DNA from: CAJINA01 sp964647585
GTDB lineage: Bacteria; Desulfobacterota; Desulfobacteria; Desulfobacterales; CAJINA01
DNA: 50,513 bases
Assembly: GCA_964647585.1 (NCBI GenBank)
Contig: CAZYGG010000026.1
Span: forward strand, 1-50,513
Direction of reading: 5' to 3'
Position 1 is the stretch's first letter. Every line of letters begins with the position of its first letter. Both the position numbers and the translations under genes were made by a program. The notes under the pieces are model-generated. The model was not told where the DNA came from, did no database searches, and worked only from the letters and a program-made list of their open reading frames with translations. This document shows, piece after piece, positions 1-8,660 of the stretch.

Positions 1-657
1 ACTGTGAAATCGGTAGTTTGCTCTTAACCGTGTCTACTGTTTTGGGAAAATCCAAGGCTCCCACAGTGCCCAATGGTGTTACTTCATACTTTGTTTGTTC
101 CATTATGTGTTTTCTATTTTTTAAGTCCTGGCGATAAATTCTCAGATCCGCTATATGCATTGCGAAGATGCGATTGCGGCGATTCTAAATTGTTGTACAT
201 TACGATTTCCATCGGTGCAACCGACAACTTTCGGCCATTATCTGACCTCTGTGTTTTCCTCGCCTTTACGCCTCCCGCCTTTCGACTTCCGACCCCTGTC
301 TTTGTCTGTGAAATCTGCGGATCGATTTCTGACTTCAGACCTCCGCCCTCTTGCCCTTGTCTCTACTTCAGTCTTCCTCCATCAATCTGGTTTCGGGCAA
401 ATGCCCAAAAATTTCTTGACATCCAACCCCTTAAGGTTTACTCAAATTGCATCAAGAAAGATGTAAAGTACCCAAGCTCAGCCTCAAGGGATGGAGGCTA
501 TTGAAAAAGCAAAGACGCCTACCGGCTCCACAGACGCCGCTTGCCCCTGACGGGTTTTAAATAAACCCATATAGCCATTCTATTCCAGTACTACCCCAAA
601 ATCATACTAACTGCTTTAGGGCTTCAATATATTCGCTTCTGTTTTTAGCTTTAATTA
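1..657. other. Intergenic stretch, no convincing gene
   Basis: No reading frame here has a ribosome binding site or a recognisable motif. From about 230 to 370 the + strand is pyrimidine-rich and repeats short units such as gacttccgacc, gacttcagacc and tctgacctc, which is typical of degenerate intergenic spacer DNA. One frame is open from the left edge to the TAA at 136-138 and could be the tail of a gene lying outside the window, but its composition gives no support for that. Confidence 0.5.
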
Positions 658-660
658 TTG

Positions 661-1485
661 ATGGAGGCCAAATTGCACCCGGAACACCCCAGCAGTGCTC
701 AAACTGAGTACATCGATTTGCCTGGCGGACCGGCGGCTTTCAAAGATGAAGGCTCGGGGCCGACAATCGTCTGCATTCACGGCATGCCGGCATCAAGCCG
801 TGACTTTCGATGGCTGGCACCAGCCCTTTTGCCGGACTTACGCGTAATAAGAATCGACCTGCCGGGTTTCGGCCGCACTCCCAGGGCAGCGCACCCTGAT
901 CCAGATATGGATGGTATGGTTGAATTTATATGGCAGCTTTTTGATGCATTGCAGATTGAAAAGGTCGCGATACTCGGGCATTCATTAGGTGGAGTCATCG
1001 CAACACATGCAGCAAAAGATGGTCGTGTCCGTGCACTGATTTTACTATCATCCGCCGGTCCATTTTCGCATCGCGGCCATTTCCCAAAAACCTACCGCTT
1101 TTTTGCACCATTTTCCCGCCACTGGGCTACTCGTTGGTTCGTGATAGCGATGGCGAGACCGGCTATGGAATTCGCAGGTTTCCGGAAAGGGGCCTCAGAT
1201 GAGACGGTCGTAACTTCTCTACAGGGCGCTGCTAACATCCGGTTCAAGCAGCACGGCGAAACGCTTGGCTTACTTGAAAAACCGACTTTTGTTACCTGGG
1301 CTCAGGATGATCGGGTTGTGGAGCGAAAGGTTAGTGAGGTGGTTGCGAAAATAGCACCTGATGGACCTCGCCTGAAATTTGACAAAGGTGGCCACAACAT
1401 CCAAAAAACAAGAGCAGTCGAAATTGCAGAAGCGCTTTGCCCGTGGATGCATGAACATGTTGGGCTTGGAAATAATTATCTTTAA
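661..1485 (+). CDS. Alpha/beta hydrolase
   Basis: This is a 274-residue alpha/beta-hydrolase-fold enzyme, probably a cytoplasmic esterase or C-C/epoxide-type hydrolase; the substrate cannot be read from sequence. Visible motifs are the oxyanion HG in CIHGMPASSRDF near residue 40, the nucleophile elbow GHSLGG near 115, an acid in WAQDDRVV near 217 and the catalytic His in KGGHNIQ near 246, so the triad is complete. The ATG at 661 is preferred over the TTG at 658. Neither has a good Shine-Dalgarno sequence, so the start is uncertain. It stands alone: the upstream DNA is non-coding and the next gene is convergent. Confidence 0.85.
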   Translation: MEAKLHPEHPSSAQTEYIDLPGGPAAFKDEGSGPTIVCIHGMPASSRDFRWLAPALLPDLRVIRIDLPGFGRTPRAAHPDPDMDGMVEFIWQLFDALQIEKVAILGHSLGGVIATHAAKDGRVRALILLSSAGPFSHRGHFPKTYRFFAPFSRHWATRWFVIAMARPAMEFAGFRKGASDETVVTSLQGAANIRFKQHGETLGLLEKPTFVTWAQDDRVVERKVSEVVAKIAPDGPRLKFDKGGHNIQKTRAVEIAEALCPWMHEHVGLGNNYL

Positions 1486-1664
1486 TGGTGTTGATAAAGA
1501 AAGGTCAAACGGAGACTTGACCAGTATTTCATCAATAGCGGAAATACACTTAAAATCACCCTGCTTTAAGGGCTTAAATGGCAACTTTTAGGGGTAAAAG
1601 AAGCGTCATAAGTGAAAGCAAAGGGGGCACATCAGGAGAGAATTTACTTTATTGAAAAAATGAT

Positions 1665-2903
1665 TCAAGACCGGCTGAATGCGGAAAGATTCTTTCTAAT
1701 TTTAGCATTTACCTTTTTAAAAGTTGTTTTGGATACCCCGGCTGTTTGGGCATATGATTGAAAACCATTTACAGCCTCAGAGACTTCATCAACGATCAGG
1801 CCGACAGTCATCTTCTTAATCCCGTGTTTTTCACCTATCTTGTAGATATCGGTTTTGGCCGGCGCTTTCCCTTCTCCTAAAACCGTCATAGAATGCTCAC
1901 CGCCAGGGCCAGGTGAATAGATCAAATCGTAAGCCGGTGACAGAGACCATTCCCCCTTGTGATTCATGATAAAGGCAAAGTTTTTTACATGATCATCCCG
2001 GTTGTTTGCAAATATATTGAACACCATTTGCCGGAATGCCCGTATCAAATCCTGATTGTTTTTAGTCAAATTGATAACAATCCTGAAAAAATGATCGTAG
2101 TCCTGTGATGGAATCCTGAAATTTGAGTGTATCAAATTTCCAAAGGTATGGAGGTGAAAGCGATGGTTGGCTTCACGGTCAAATCTTTTTATACCGAAAA
2201 ATCGATCTCCCGCCGATGTTGTAAAAAGGCGCGTTGGGGCCATTTTGATACCTGCTTCCCGGGCCATTAAAGCATAGGCGTATTCAACCGGGCCGGCATC
2301 CGGGAAATCATTCTCCGAGGAGAATTTAACGATCCAGTGTTCAAAGGGCCCGGGTAGATCCGTTTCACCTGAAACCATCCGGTCACCGGCGATGCCCACA
2401 AGCACTTTCGGCCGCGCACCGCCGGTGCTGCCGCCGGCATTCATCAGTTGCGGCAGCACTTCAGCGGAGCTGCCGGACAGGATGGTTTGCGATTGCCTGG
2501 CCAGATTGTGCAAATCAAAGGGCGTGGTGTCGTTTCGTTGAAGATCCAGCTCCGGTTCATAGGTCAATGCCCCCATGGTGTTCCGGCCAAGGAACGCCAG
2601 GCGATCCAGGGCGGACAGGGCCTCGATGTCAAAGCCCCGCTTTCTGAGAAAGCGGTCCATCAGCAGCAAGCCCCATCCGTCGGGTAATGAATCGTCAAAC
2701 AGGCCAAAAAGAGGACCGAACGCTCTATCTTTATGTTTAAAAAGATCGGGTCCCAGGGGCAGCTTGTAGGGAGACAGCCAGAGATTTTTTGCCAGGAAAT
2801 CCTGATCATATTGAAAATAAAGCTGATGTTTATCCTCGGCAAGTTGTCCAACGCGGATAGTTGTGTTGGGATTAAAACGCAGCCGGACGTTTAATCGAAT
2901 CAA
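1665..2903 (-). CDS. HipA-type serine/threonine kinase toxin (module 1)
   Basis: This is a 412-residue HipA-family protein kinase, the toxin half of a type II toxin-antitoxin pair. Characterised members phosphorylate aminoacyl-tRNA synthetases and cause growth arrest; the target here is unknown. Visible family features are the N-terminal couple_hipA region with LPDGWGLLLMDRFL, the glycine-rich loop GSTGGARPKVLVG around residue 155, HWIVKFSSE with the ATP-binding Lys, the catalytic loop NNRDDHVKNFAFIM around 300 with its Asp and Asn, and LSPAYDLIYS as the metal-binding segment. Length is usual for the family. Its ATG overlaps the end of the antitoxin gene by 4 bp (2900-2903), so the two are translationally coupled. 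No lesion was seen. Confidence 0.9.
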   Translation of the reverse strand: MIRLNVRLRFNPNTTIRVGQLAEDKHQLYFQYDQDFLAKNLWLSPYKLPLGPDLFKHKDRAFGPLFGLFDDSLPDGWGLLLMDRFLRKRGFDIEALSALDRLAFLGRNTMGALTYEPELDLQRNDTTPFDLHNLARQSQTILSGSSAEVLPQLMNAGGSTGGARPKVLVGIAGDRMVSGETDLPGPFEHWIVKFSSENDFPDAGPVEYAYALMAREAGIKMAPTRLFTTSAGDRFFGIKRFDREANHRFHLHTFGNLIHSNFRIPSQDYDHFFRIVINLTKNNQDLIRAFRQMVFNIFANNRDDHVKNFAFIMNHKGEWSLSPAYDLIYSPGPGGEHSMTVLGEGKAPAKTDIYKIGEKHGIKKMTVGLIVDEVSEAVNGFQSYAQTAGVSKTTFKKVNAKIRKNLSAFSRS

Positions 2904-3205
2904 ATAGAGCCTCTTTGGGGAAGTTTTTGTTTTCGCGCTGCTAAATCGTCAATTGATTGAATCGCTGGCGAGTGAAGCAATGCAACCATTTCATCAAGCC
3001 GCCCAAGGGCTGACAGCAATTTCAAAAAATGTTCGAGCGAAATTTTGCCGGTTTGTTCAAATCGGCGCAGGGAGGATTCGGAAACACCGGATCTTTCGGC
3101 AAGAGTCGAGCGCTTCCATTTCCTTTGTAAACGGAGCCGTTTCACCCGGTCTGCCAGTGTCTGGGCAACTTCTACCGTTGTATTTATTCCAAATTCCACT
3201 TCCAT
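2900..3205 (-). CDS. HipB-type XRE antitoxin/repressor (module 1)
   Basis: This 101-residue helix-turn-helix protein is the expected antitoxin and autorepressor of the downstream HipA. The XRE fold spans residues about 16-75: RVKRLRLQRKWKRSTLAERS, then GVSESSLRRFEQTGKIS as the recognition region. It resembles the HipB-like proteins found with the SerB/HipA subfamily of Proteobacteria more than E. coli HipB. The start is the ATG at 3205; the upstream sequence is AT-rich without a clear Shine-Dalgarno. A 38-bp palindrome lies 36 bp upstream and is the likely operator. Overlap with hipA and shared strand support one operon. Confidence 0.88.
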   Translation of the reverse strand: MEVEFGINTTVEVAQTLADRVKRLRLQRKWKRSTLAERSGVSESSLRRFEQTGKISLEHFLKLLSALGRLDEMVALLHSPAIQSIDDLAARKQKLPQRGSI

Positions 3206-3240
3206 ATTATAACCAATATATAAGCATTAACAGCTCATAA

Positions 3241-3278
3241 GATATCACTATTGATAATATATTGTCAATAGTGATATT
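3241..3278 (-). promoter_or_regulatory. 38-bp near-perfect palindrome with embedded -35, likely HipB operator/promoter
   Basis: The two arms (gatatcactattga and tcaatagtgatat) flank the core aatatatt; only three symmetric pairs out of 19 fail to match. On the minus strand the right half supplies TTGACA (3261-3266 in + coordinates), a consensus -35, and a weak ATATCT or TATCTT follows 17-18 bp on. A repressor bound here would cover the promoter of the hipB-hipA operon, as expected for an autoregulated toxin-antitoxin module. Binding by HipB is inferred. Confidence 0.7.
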
Positions 3279-3296
3279 AAGTTGGTGTTTTCAAGG

Positions 3297-4901
3297 TCAC
3301 AAATCGCTATTTAAGACCATATCCGCCCCTTTCTCCGCAATCATCACCGTGGGGCCGTGGATATTGCTGCCGGTGATTGTGGGCATGATAGAGGCGTCGA
3401 TCACCCGCAGGTTTTCCACGCCGTGGACCCGTAACGCCGGATCAACAACCGCCATATCATCTACACCCATTTTGCAGGACCCGGCCGTGTGGTAGACCGT
3501 TTCCATTTTTTCCCTTATGAACCGCCGGATCTCTTCGTCTGTTTGCACCGCATCGCCGGGCACCTCCTCTCCGCCGTGAAAGGGTGCCATTGCCGACTGG
3601 GACAGGACCTTGCGCACGATCTTCACCCCTTTTACCAGAGCATCCAGTTCCATCTCGTTTTCGAAGTAGTTGGGAGCGATGACGGGCGGATCGAAGGGGT
3701 CATCCGATTTGAGAGTTATCCGTCCCCGGCTGGCCGGGCGCATGTGGCAGACGTGCAGGACAAAACCGAACCGGGCCGTTGTAAAGAGGCCGTGACCGTG
3801 GGGCTGCATGCGGACGGCTGCAAACTGGAGTTGCAGATCCGGGCTGGGCTGGGATGGATCGGATTTGACGAACCCGCCGGCATCCGTGGGGGTGTAAATA
3901 AACGGCGGCTGTTTACGAAAGTAGCGCGAGAGAAACTTAAATGTATAAGGCCCGGGTGAGGTGCAAAACGAGGTTTTCGTTCTGTCCAGGCAGCGGACAA
4001 TGACATCGGGATGATCCTGGAGGTTTTCGCCCACGCCCGGCAGGTTATGCACCACCGGGATGCCGTGGGAGGTCAATTCCGCTTCCGAGCCGATGCCGGA
4101 TAGCTTGAGGATCTGCGGCGAATTGATTACCCCGGCGCTGAGCAGCACCTCCTTTTTAGCGGTCAGGGTCACCCGTTTGCGCCGGGTTTTGAGGTCGACG
4201 TATTCCAGGCCGGTGGCCCGTTTTCCGTCAAAAGTGATGCGGGTGACATGGGCATCGGTAATGACGGTGAGATTGGGGCGCTGCATGACCGCGTCCAGGT
4301 GGGACACGGTCGCATGACAGCGCCGGCCGTCGGGGGTCTGGTTGATCTGGAACAGCCCGCAGCCTTCCTGGACCGCGCCGTTCATGTCGGGGTTTTTGGG
4401 GAATCCCGCCTGCTCACAGGCCTCTACAAAAGCGTGACTGGGCGGGAAGCTGAAGGTCGTGTCCACTACATCCATGGACCCGGTAGTGCTGTGGAAGGCA
4501 TCCGCGCCCCGCTGCTGCTTTTCAGACTTGAGAAACCAGGGCAGTACCGATTCATAGTCCCAACCCGGATTGCCCAGTTTGGCCCAGTGATCGTAGTCCC
4601 GACGGTGCCCCCGGGTGTAGATCGATGCGTTTATCGAGCTTGACCCGCCCAGGGCCTTGCCCCGTGGCCAGAAGAAGCGTCGATTCCCGGTTTTGACGCA
4701 CGGCTCCGCTGAATACAGCCAGTTGTATTTCCGGCTGTTCATCAGGTAGAGAATGTTCAGCGGGTTGCAGCTTCTGATCATGTAAGTCCGGTCGTTGGGT
4801 CCCGCCTCCAGCATGCAGACGGAATGGTCCGGGTTTTCCGTCAGTCGGTTGGCCAGCACGCAACCGGCGGAACCACCGCCGATGATGATATAGTCAAACA
4901 T
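3297..4901 (-). CDS. GMC-family FAD oxidoreductase (choline/alcohol dehydrogenase-like)
   Basis: This 534-residue flavoprotein oxidises an alcohol to an aldehyde or ketone and belongs to the glucose-methanol-choline family; sequence does not fix the substrate. Starting at residue 1 it has the FAD dinucleotide fold (YIIIGGGSAGCVLANRL), the GMC signature 1 region GGSSSINASIYTRG near 85, signature 2 GVINSPQILKLSGIG near 255, and the C-terminal YHTAGSCKMG with the catalytic His and ASIMPTITGSNIHGPT near the end. The start at 4901 is chosen because AGGAG lies 9 nt before it; a longer frame to 4937 has no such signal. Nothing else nearby suggests choline metabolism. It lies upstream of hipBA on the same strand but is separated from it by the operator. 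Confidence 0.9.
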   Translation of the reverse strand: MFDYIIIGGGSAGCVLANRLTENPDHSVCMLEAGPNDRTYMIRSCNPLNILYLMNSRKYNWLYSAEPCVKTGNRRFFWPRGKALGGSSSINASIYTRGHRRDYDHWAKLGNPGWDYESVLPWFLKSEKQQRGADAFHSTTGSMDVVDTTFSFPPSHAFVEACEQAGFPKNPDMNGAVQEGCGLFQINQTPDGRRCHATVSHLDAVMQRPNLTVITDAHVTRITFDGKRATGLEYVDLKTRRKRVTLTAKKEVLLSAGVINSPQILKLSGIGSEAELTSHGIPVVHNLPGVGENLQDHPDVIVRCLDRTKTSFCTSPGPYTFKFLSRYFRKQPPFIYTPTDAGGFVKSDPSQPSPDLQLQFAAVRMQPHGHGLFTTARFGFVLHVCHMRPASRGRITLKSDDPFDPPVIAPNYFENEMELDALVKGVKIVRKVLSQSAMAPFHGGEEVPGDAVQTDEEIRRFIREKMETVYHTAGSCKMGVDDMAVVDPALRVHGVENLRVIDASIMPTITGSNIHGPTVMIAEKGADMVLNSDL

Positions 4902-4937
4902 GAAACCCCCGTCTCCTAAGAAAGGTGAATATTTCAA

Positions 4938-5340
4938 CTACCGTGTTTCCCGGATAGGGGTCAAGTAACTGTTAAGGGTTAAATCAAATTTAGCGTCATA
5001 AAACTCAACTTTCGGGTTTCAGCCTAAATCGAAATCGCTATCGGTATCGGGATCGAAATCGACTTCGGAGCATGCCTAGAGAACTTTCTGCATGGTATTC
5101 ATCTCGAATTACCAAACGTCTGTAATTTTAAAACAAGCCAAATGAAGCGAACGCCGTCGCTTATCTGTAATATAATAACCCTAAAAAAGACTACAAACGA
5201 CCATAATAAACAATAACAGCCCTTAAAAGGACTTATGAAAGTTTCTTCTGTACAAAAACATTATGTGTGATATAGTAGCCTGAAATAAGATCATAATAGT
5301 ATAAAATAGCATCTAAAAAACTTAAAAAGGGCTTTTAATT
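4938..5340. other. Intergenic region upstream of HipBA module 2, with imperfect direct repeats
   Basis: No gene seen. Between 5028 and 5068 the motif atcgaaatcg recurs in slipped copies, a common low-complexity spacer. Two imperfect 25-bp direct repeats begin exactly 100 bp apart at 5166 (tgtaatataataacc) and 5266 (tgtgatatagtagcc). The second lies just upstream of the AT-rich stretch likely to hold the promoter of the downstream xre-hipA pair, so the repeats may be repressor sites. No clear sigma-70 -35/-10 pair could be fixed. Confidence 0.45.
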
Positions 5341-5658
5341 GTGGATTACTATTTTATGACCGATGAACAGATCGGCAAAGAATTTGGACAAAGAATCAAA
5401 TCTCTTCGATTAAGAAAGAACTGGTCTCAACAAGAGATATCAAAATTTACGGGACTATCAATAAACGCCATTAAATCGGTTGAAGGCGGTAAAGGTAAAA
5501 TACAGTCTTTAATCAAAATATTACGGGCATTAAAAAGTCTGGATCAGTTAGACGGCTTTTTGCCCGACCCGGGCCCTTCTCCGAAACAATGGATTAAATT
5601 GAAAGGCTCAGCTCGTGTAAGAGCGACCGGAACTCGTAAAAGGGCAAAGAAATGGTAG
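5341..5658 (+). CDS. HipB-type XRE antitoxin (module 2)
   Basis: This 105-residue small DNA-binding protein has an XRE helix-turn-helix over residues about 12-70 (FGQRIKSLRLRKNWSQQEIS, then LSINAIKSVEGGKGKIQSL). The basic tail SARVRATGTRKRAKKW could contact DNA or the partner. The GTG at 5341 is preceded at about 8 nt by aaaaaggg; an ATG at 5356 is an alternative start and would remove five residues without touching the fold. It overlaps the following hipA-like gene by 7 bp, the usual coupled arrangement. It is only distantly similar to the antitoxin of module 1, so the two modules look independently acquired. Confidence 0.85.
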   Translation: MDYYFMTDEQIGKEFGQRIKSLRLRKNWSQQEISKFTGLSINAIKSVEGGKGKIQSLIKILRALKSLDQLDGFLPDPGPSPKQWIKLKGSARVRATGTRKRAKKW

Positions 5659-6974
5659 ACGGTGCTACGGTTAAGCTATGGGGACATACGGTCGGTTATA
5701 TCAGATGGCAAGCCAATGATGGGTATGCGGCCTTCGAGTACGAACCGGAATTCTTGAAAACAGGCTTAGATATCTGTCCAATACACATGAGCCTTGATGA
5801 TACCCGGAGGGGTGATGGTGTTTTCTCATTTCCAGCATTAAGAGAAGAAGTAAGCAGAACTGATACCTTTCTTGGATTACCAGGGTTGTTGGCTGATTGC
5901 CTGCCGGACAAATTTGGAAACCGACTCATTGATGCCTGGTTGACAAGAAGCGGTAGAGAATTAGCAAGTTTCACGCCGGTTGAAAGGCTATGCTATATGG
6001 GTACTCGGGGTATGGGCGCCTTGGAATTTATTCCAGGCAATCATCCCGGGGATTTAAATAAATCTATTTCTGTCGAAATCGACGAACTGGTGAAACTGGC
6101 CCAGGATATAATGGATCTGCGCAGGGGTCTTGATACGGGCATCGATGGTAATGCTCAAAATGATGAAAATGCGATCATGGATATCTTGAGGGTTGGCACA
6201 TCTGCCGGTGGTGCGCGGCCGAAGGCGGTTATTGCAATGAACGCTAACGAGCAGATCCGGTCCGGTCAGGCCTTGGTTCCCAAAGGATATGATTATTGGA
6301 TTTTGAAATTTGATGGTGTCACCGATGAAGAATTAGGGGATCCAAAAGGATACGGGCGTATTGAATATGCCTATTATTTAATGGCAAAACAGGCCGGAAT
6401 AAAAATAGCTGAAAGCCGGTTGCTTGAAGAAAATAACCGGGCCCATTTTATGACCAGGCGATTTGATCGGAAAGATAACAAAAAGATCCACATGCTTTCT
6501 TTGTGCGGAATTGCCCATTTTGATTTTAATGAGGCTGGCGCATACAGTTACGAACAGGCCTTTGCTGTTATGAGATCATTAAAAGATCTTGGCATGCCGG
6601 CCTTTGATCAACAGTATCGAAGAACTCTATTTAATGTCATTGCAAGAAATCAGGATGACCACACTAAAAATATTTCCTTCTTAATGGGACCTGATGGTGT
6701 TTGGAAACTTTCGCCAGCATACGATATCACTTATTCTTTCAACCCGAAAGGCTCATGGACAAACGTTCATCAAATGAGCCTGGCCGGCAAACGTGCTAAT
6801 TTCAATTTGCAGGATTTAATAGGCCTGGGTGAATATGCGGGAATCCGGAAACCAAAACAGATTATTCAGGAAATCCAGGATACAGTTTTGCGCTGGCCGG
6901 AATTTGCCAGGAAAGCAGGTGTTCCTGATGATCAAGTCAACAAGGTTGGCAATGTTCATAGGAAGATTTTATAA
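5652..6974 (+). CDS. HipA-type serine/threonine kinase toxin (module 2)
   Basis: This 440-residue HipA-family kinase is the toxin partner of the XRE protein it overlaps. Visible signatures are LADCLPDKFGNRLIDAWL in the N-terminal region, GTSAGGARPKAVIAMN near residue 190 (the loop carrying the regulatory serine in E. coli HipA), YWILKFDGV with the nucleotide-binding Lys, RRFDRK, the catalytic loop ARNQDDHTKNISFLM near 335 and LSPAYDITYSF. All expected catalytic residues are present. It ends 27 bp before a convergent gene. It is not a recent duplicate of the other HipA in the window: conserved blocks match but the rest differs widely. Confidence 0.9.
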   Translation: MVDGATVKLWGHTVGYIRWQANDGYAAFEYEPEFLKTGLDICPIHMSLDDTRRGDGVFSFPALREEVSRTDTFLGLPGLLADCLPDKFGNRLIDAWLTRSGRELASFTPVERLCYMGTRGMGALEFIPGNHPGDLNKSISVEIDELVKLAQDIMDLRRGLDTGIDGNAQNDENAIMDILRVGTSAGGARPKAVIAMNANEQIRSGQALVPKGYDYWILKFDGVTDEELGDPKGYGRIEYAYYLMAKQAGIKIAESRLLEENNRAHFMTRRFDRKDNKKIHMLSLCGIAHFDFNEAGAYSYEQAFAVMRSLKDLGMPAFDQQYRRTLFNVIARNQDDHTKNISFLMGPDGVWKLSPAYDITYSFNPKGSWTNVHQMSLAGKRANFNLQDLIGLGEYAGIRKPKQIIQEIQDTVLRWPEFARKAGVPDDQVNKVGNVHRKIL

Positions 6975-7001
6975 TCCGTGATTTCCAACCATGGATGGAC
7001 A

Positions 7002-7433
7002 CTAACCATCTTCACGATCTTCCATCCTGATCTCCATAACAATATGCCCCCAGCCGCCGCATTTTACCCCGACGTCAAAACAGCCGGCCCGGTTGAACGT
7101 TGCCTTTGGATTGTCGTCGCCGGCATAAAACAGCTCATGGAGACCGTATATCAGGCCGCCTATTGGCTGCAGTGCAAAGATACAAAGTCTTTTGGGATTC
7201 AGCTTGGTAATCAGGTTGCCGGACCCATCAAAATAGAACTTGTCGCCGATTTTGTGATGGCTGTTGCACCCATGGGATTCAATAACTTCAACCACAATGG
7301 TTTTTTGCATCAGGGCCGGCGCCCGTGAAAGTATTGTCAGGTTCCGGGGATTATCCTTGAACAGTGCCATCTCTTCATCATCATATCCGAGGTGCTGCTG
7401 CATAAAATCAAATACCTGTTGTTGATCACTCAT
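7002..7433 (-). CDS. Conserved small protein, TIGR04076-like
   Basis: This 143-residue soluble protein of unknown function resembles, from memory, the TIGR04076 family of short anaerobe proteins with a V..V...GC...H..GD.F core: here VVEVIESHGCNSHHKIGD near residue 47, CIFALQPI, and AGCFDVGVKCGGWGHIVMEI near the end. Three or four conserved Cys and His could bind a metal, but that is speculation. The start at 7433 is chosen because GGAGG lies 5 nt upstream; an in-frame ATG 12 bases earlier overlaps that site. It is convergent with hipA and has no operon partner. Confidence 0.7.
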   Translation of the reverse strand: MSDQQQVFDFMQQHLGYDDEEMALFKDNPRNLTILSRAPALMQKTIVVEVIESHGCNSHHKIGDKFYFDGSGNLITKLNPKRLCIFALQPIGGLIYGLHELFYAGDDNPKATFNRAGCFDVGVKCGGWGHIVMEIRMEDREDG

Positions 7434-7740
7434 CTTGGCCTCCATTTCTATTGAGGTTATGGGTGTTTATTTTCAGCTACAAAGATTTTTTGATTTTAAC
7501 CGGCGAAGCCGGAAAAATATGTTGTTTTCTCTGCGCCTCTGCGTCTTTGGCAGCAAGGCTGCACTTCCCGCTTATTTCATTTTCCATTGTGGGTCGCGCG
7601 ATGCATGGTTTTATTCTTATCCTTAGTTTTTGATGGTTAAAAGTGACGAAAGCGACATAATTGTGTCTGATAACGGCAAAGCCCAAAAATAGGATGAAAA
7701 TAGCGAAAGAATGAAATAGAGCGGTCTGATCGAAGCGGGC
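7434..7740. other. Intergenic spacer with a repeat shared with 22.7 kb
   Basis: No supported gene. The segment contains ctctgcgcctctgcgtctttgg and, at 7596-7612, gcgcgatgcatggtttt, which recurs identically at 22764-22780. This appears to be a fragment of an intergenic repeat whose fuller inverted copy lies at 22627-22768. Confidence 0.5.
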
Positions 7741-8364
7741 TCAACCGTTTAGGGCGCTGTCGCCCAGGACGAATCCGGCGATCATGTCGGCCAGGCTGTC
7801 CGCCAGTTGTTTGCCCGACAAGTCCGAGCCAGTGAGTTTGGCGGTGTGGGCCACATTTTCAACAGCATTGTGGATGACGGTCGCGGCCGCATGCGGGTTG
7901 CGGATATGTGTCAGGCGATCCGCATTCTTCTCGATGAGATACTGGATCTGGTCGATTTCCCTTTTTCGTTCCCGGTCGAAGACGCGTTGAATATCGGCAT
8001 CCGAATACCGCAGGGCATGGGTCTGGCGGTGAAAATCGGGCGAAATTTCGTAGGCCGCAAACACGCTGTCGATGATGGCGCGTATCTTATCGCGATCCAG
8101 TTCGTCTATATTGAAACCATCCAGATTACGCCACACCGTCCGGTAGTGCTCTTCCAGGTAGTCTTCCAGCATCTCCAGCAGCAGGGACTTTTTGTTTTTG
8201 AAATAGGAGTAAAAACTGCCGTTGGAAACACCGGCCTTCTGGGCGATTTCACGTGCGGTTGTACCGTGGACCCCCTTGTTGGCAAAGATCTTGTAGGCCG
8301 TTTTGATAATCTTCTTTTTGGTTTTAATGCCCCGTTGCTGCTTGGGCTCGCGGACGCCTTGCAT
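7741..8364 (-). CDS. TetR-family transcriptional regulator
   Basis: This 207-residue regulator has a TetR N-terminal helix-turn-helix over residues about 15-60 (IKTAYKIFANKGVHGTTARE, then AQKAGVSNGSFYSYFKNKKS), followed by an alpha-helical ligand and dimer domain without recognisable ligand residues. The start at 8364 is chosen for the GAGG 5 nt upstream; the ATG 18 bases earlier has no such signal. It is divergent from the Zn-dehydrogenase/TPP-enzyme group, and an inverted repeat lies inside the promoter region between them. The simplest reading is that it represses that group and perhaps itself in response to a pathway acyl or alcohol compound. Confidence 0.88.
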   Translation of the reverse strand: MQGVREPKQQRGIKTKKKIIKTAYKIFANKGVHGTTAREIAQKAGVSNGSFYSYFKNKKSLLLEMLEDYLEEHYRTVWRNLDGFNIDELDRDKIRAIIDSVFAAYEISPDFHRQTHALRYSDADIQRVFDRERKREIDQIQYLIEKNADRLTHIRNPHAAATVIHNAVENVAHTAKLTGSDLSGKQLADSLADMIAGFVLGDSALNG

Positions 8365-8502
8365 GGTTACCTCGCATAGCAAATTACTGGACGAATAGAA
8401 ATGTAGCCGGTTGTCCCATGATTTTCAAGGGAAAATTAATATTTTACGACTTTAATTACATATATATTATATAACCATCCATAAATAAAATATAAATTTC
8501 TC

Positions 8503-8532
8503 TTTACAAACATGACATATTAGTCATATATA
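8503..8532 (+). promoter_or_regulatory. Putative promoter with TetR-type operator in the spacer
   Basis: TTTACA (8503-8508) and TATATA (8527-8532) are 18 bp apart on the + strand, a plausible sigma-70-type promoter for the dehydrogenase gene at 8661. Its spacer contains the inverted repeat ATGAC-6-GTCAT (8512-8527), placed as a repressor site would be between divergent tetR and its target. The assignment is from position and symmetry only. Confidence 0.5.
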
Positions 8533-8660
8533 GGCTCATAAAACTAAGGTTTTGCTCTAGTTCAAGACCTGCTGTGCCGCCCATCTGTCGTTCCAGAGAC
8601 ACAAGATGGCGTGTGCCCGGGATCCCATTGGCACCTGAAAAGAGAACCACTGGAGGCCCT

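Noticed and set aside
73..504. 143-codon frame at the left edge
   Set aside because: No ribosome binding site, no motif, and it runs through pyrimidine-rich slipped repeats typical of intergenic DNA.
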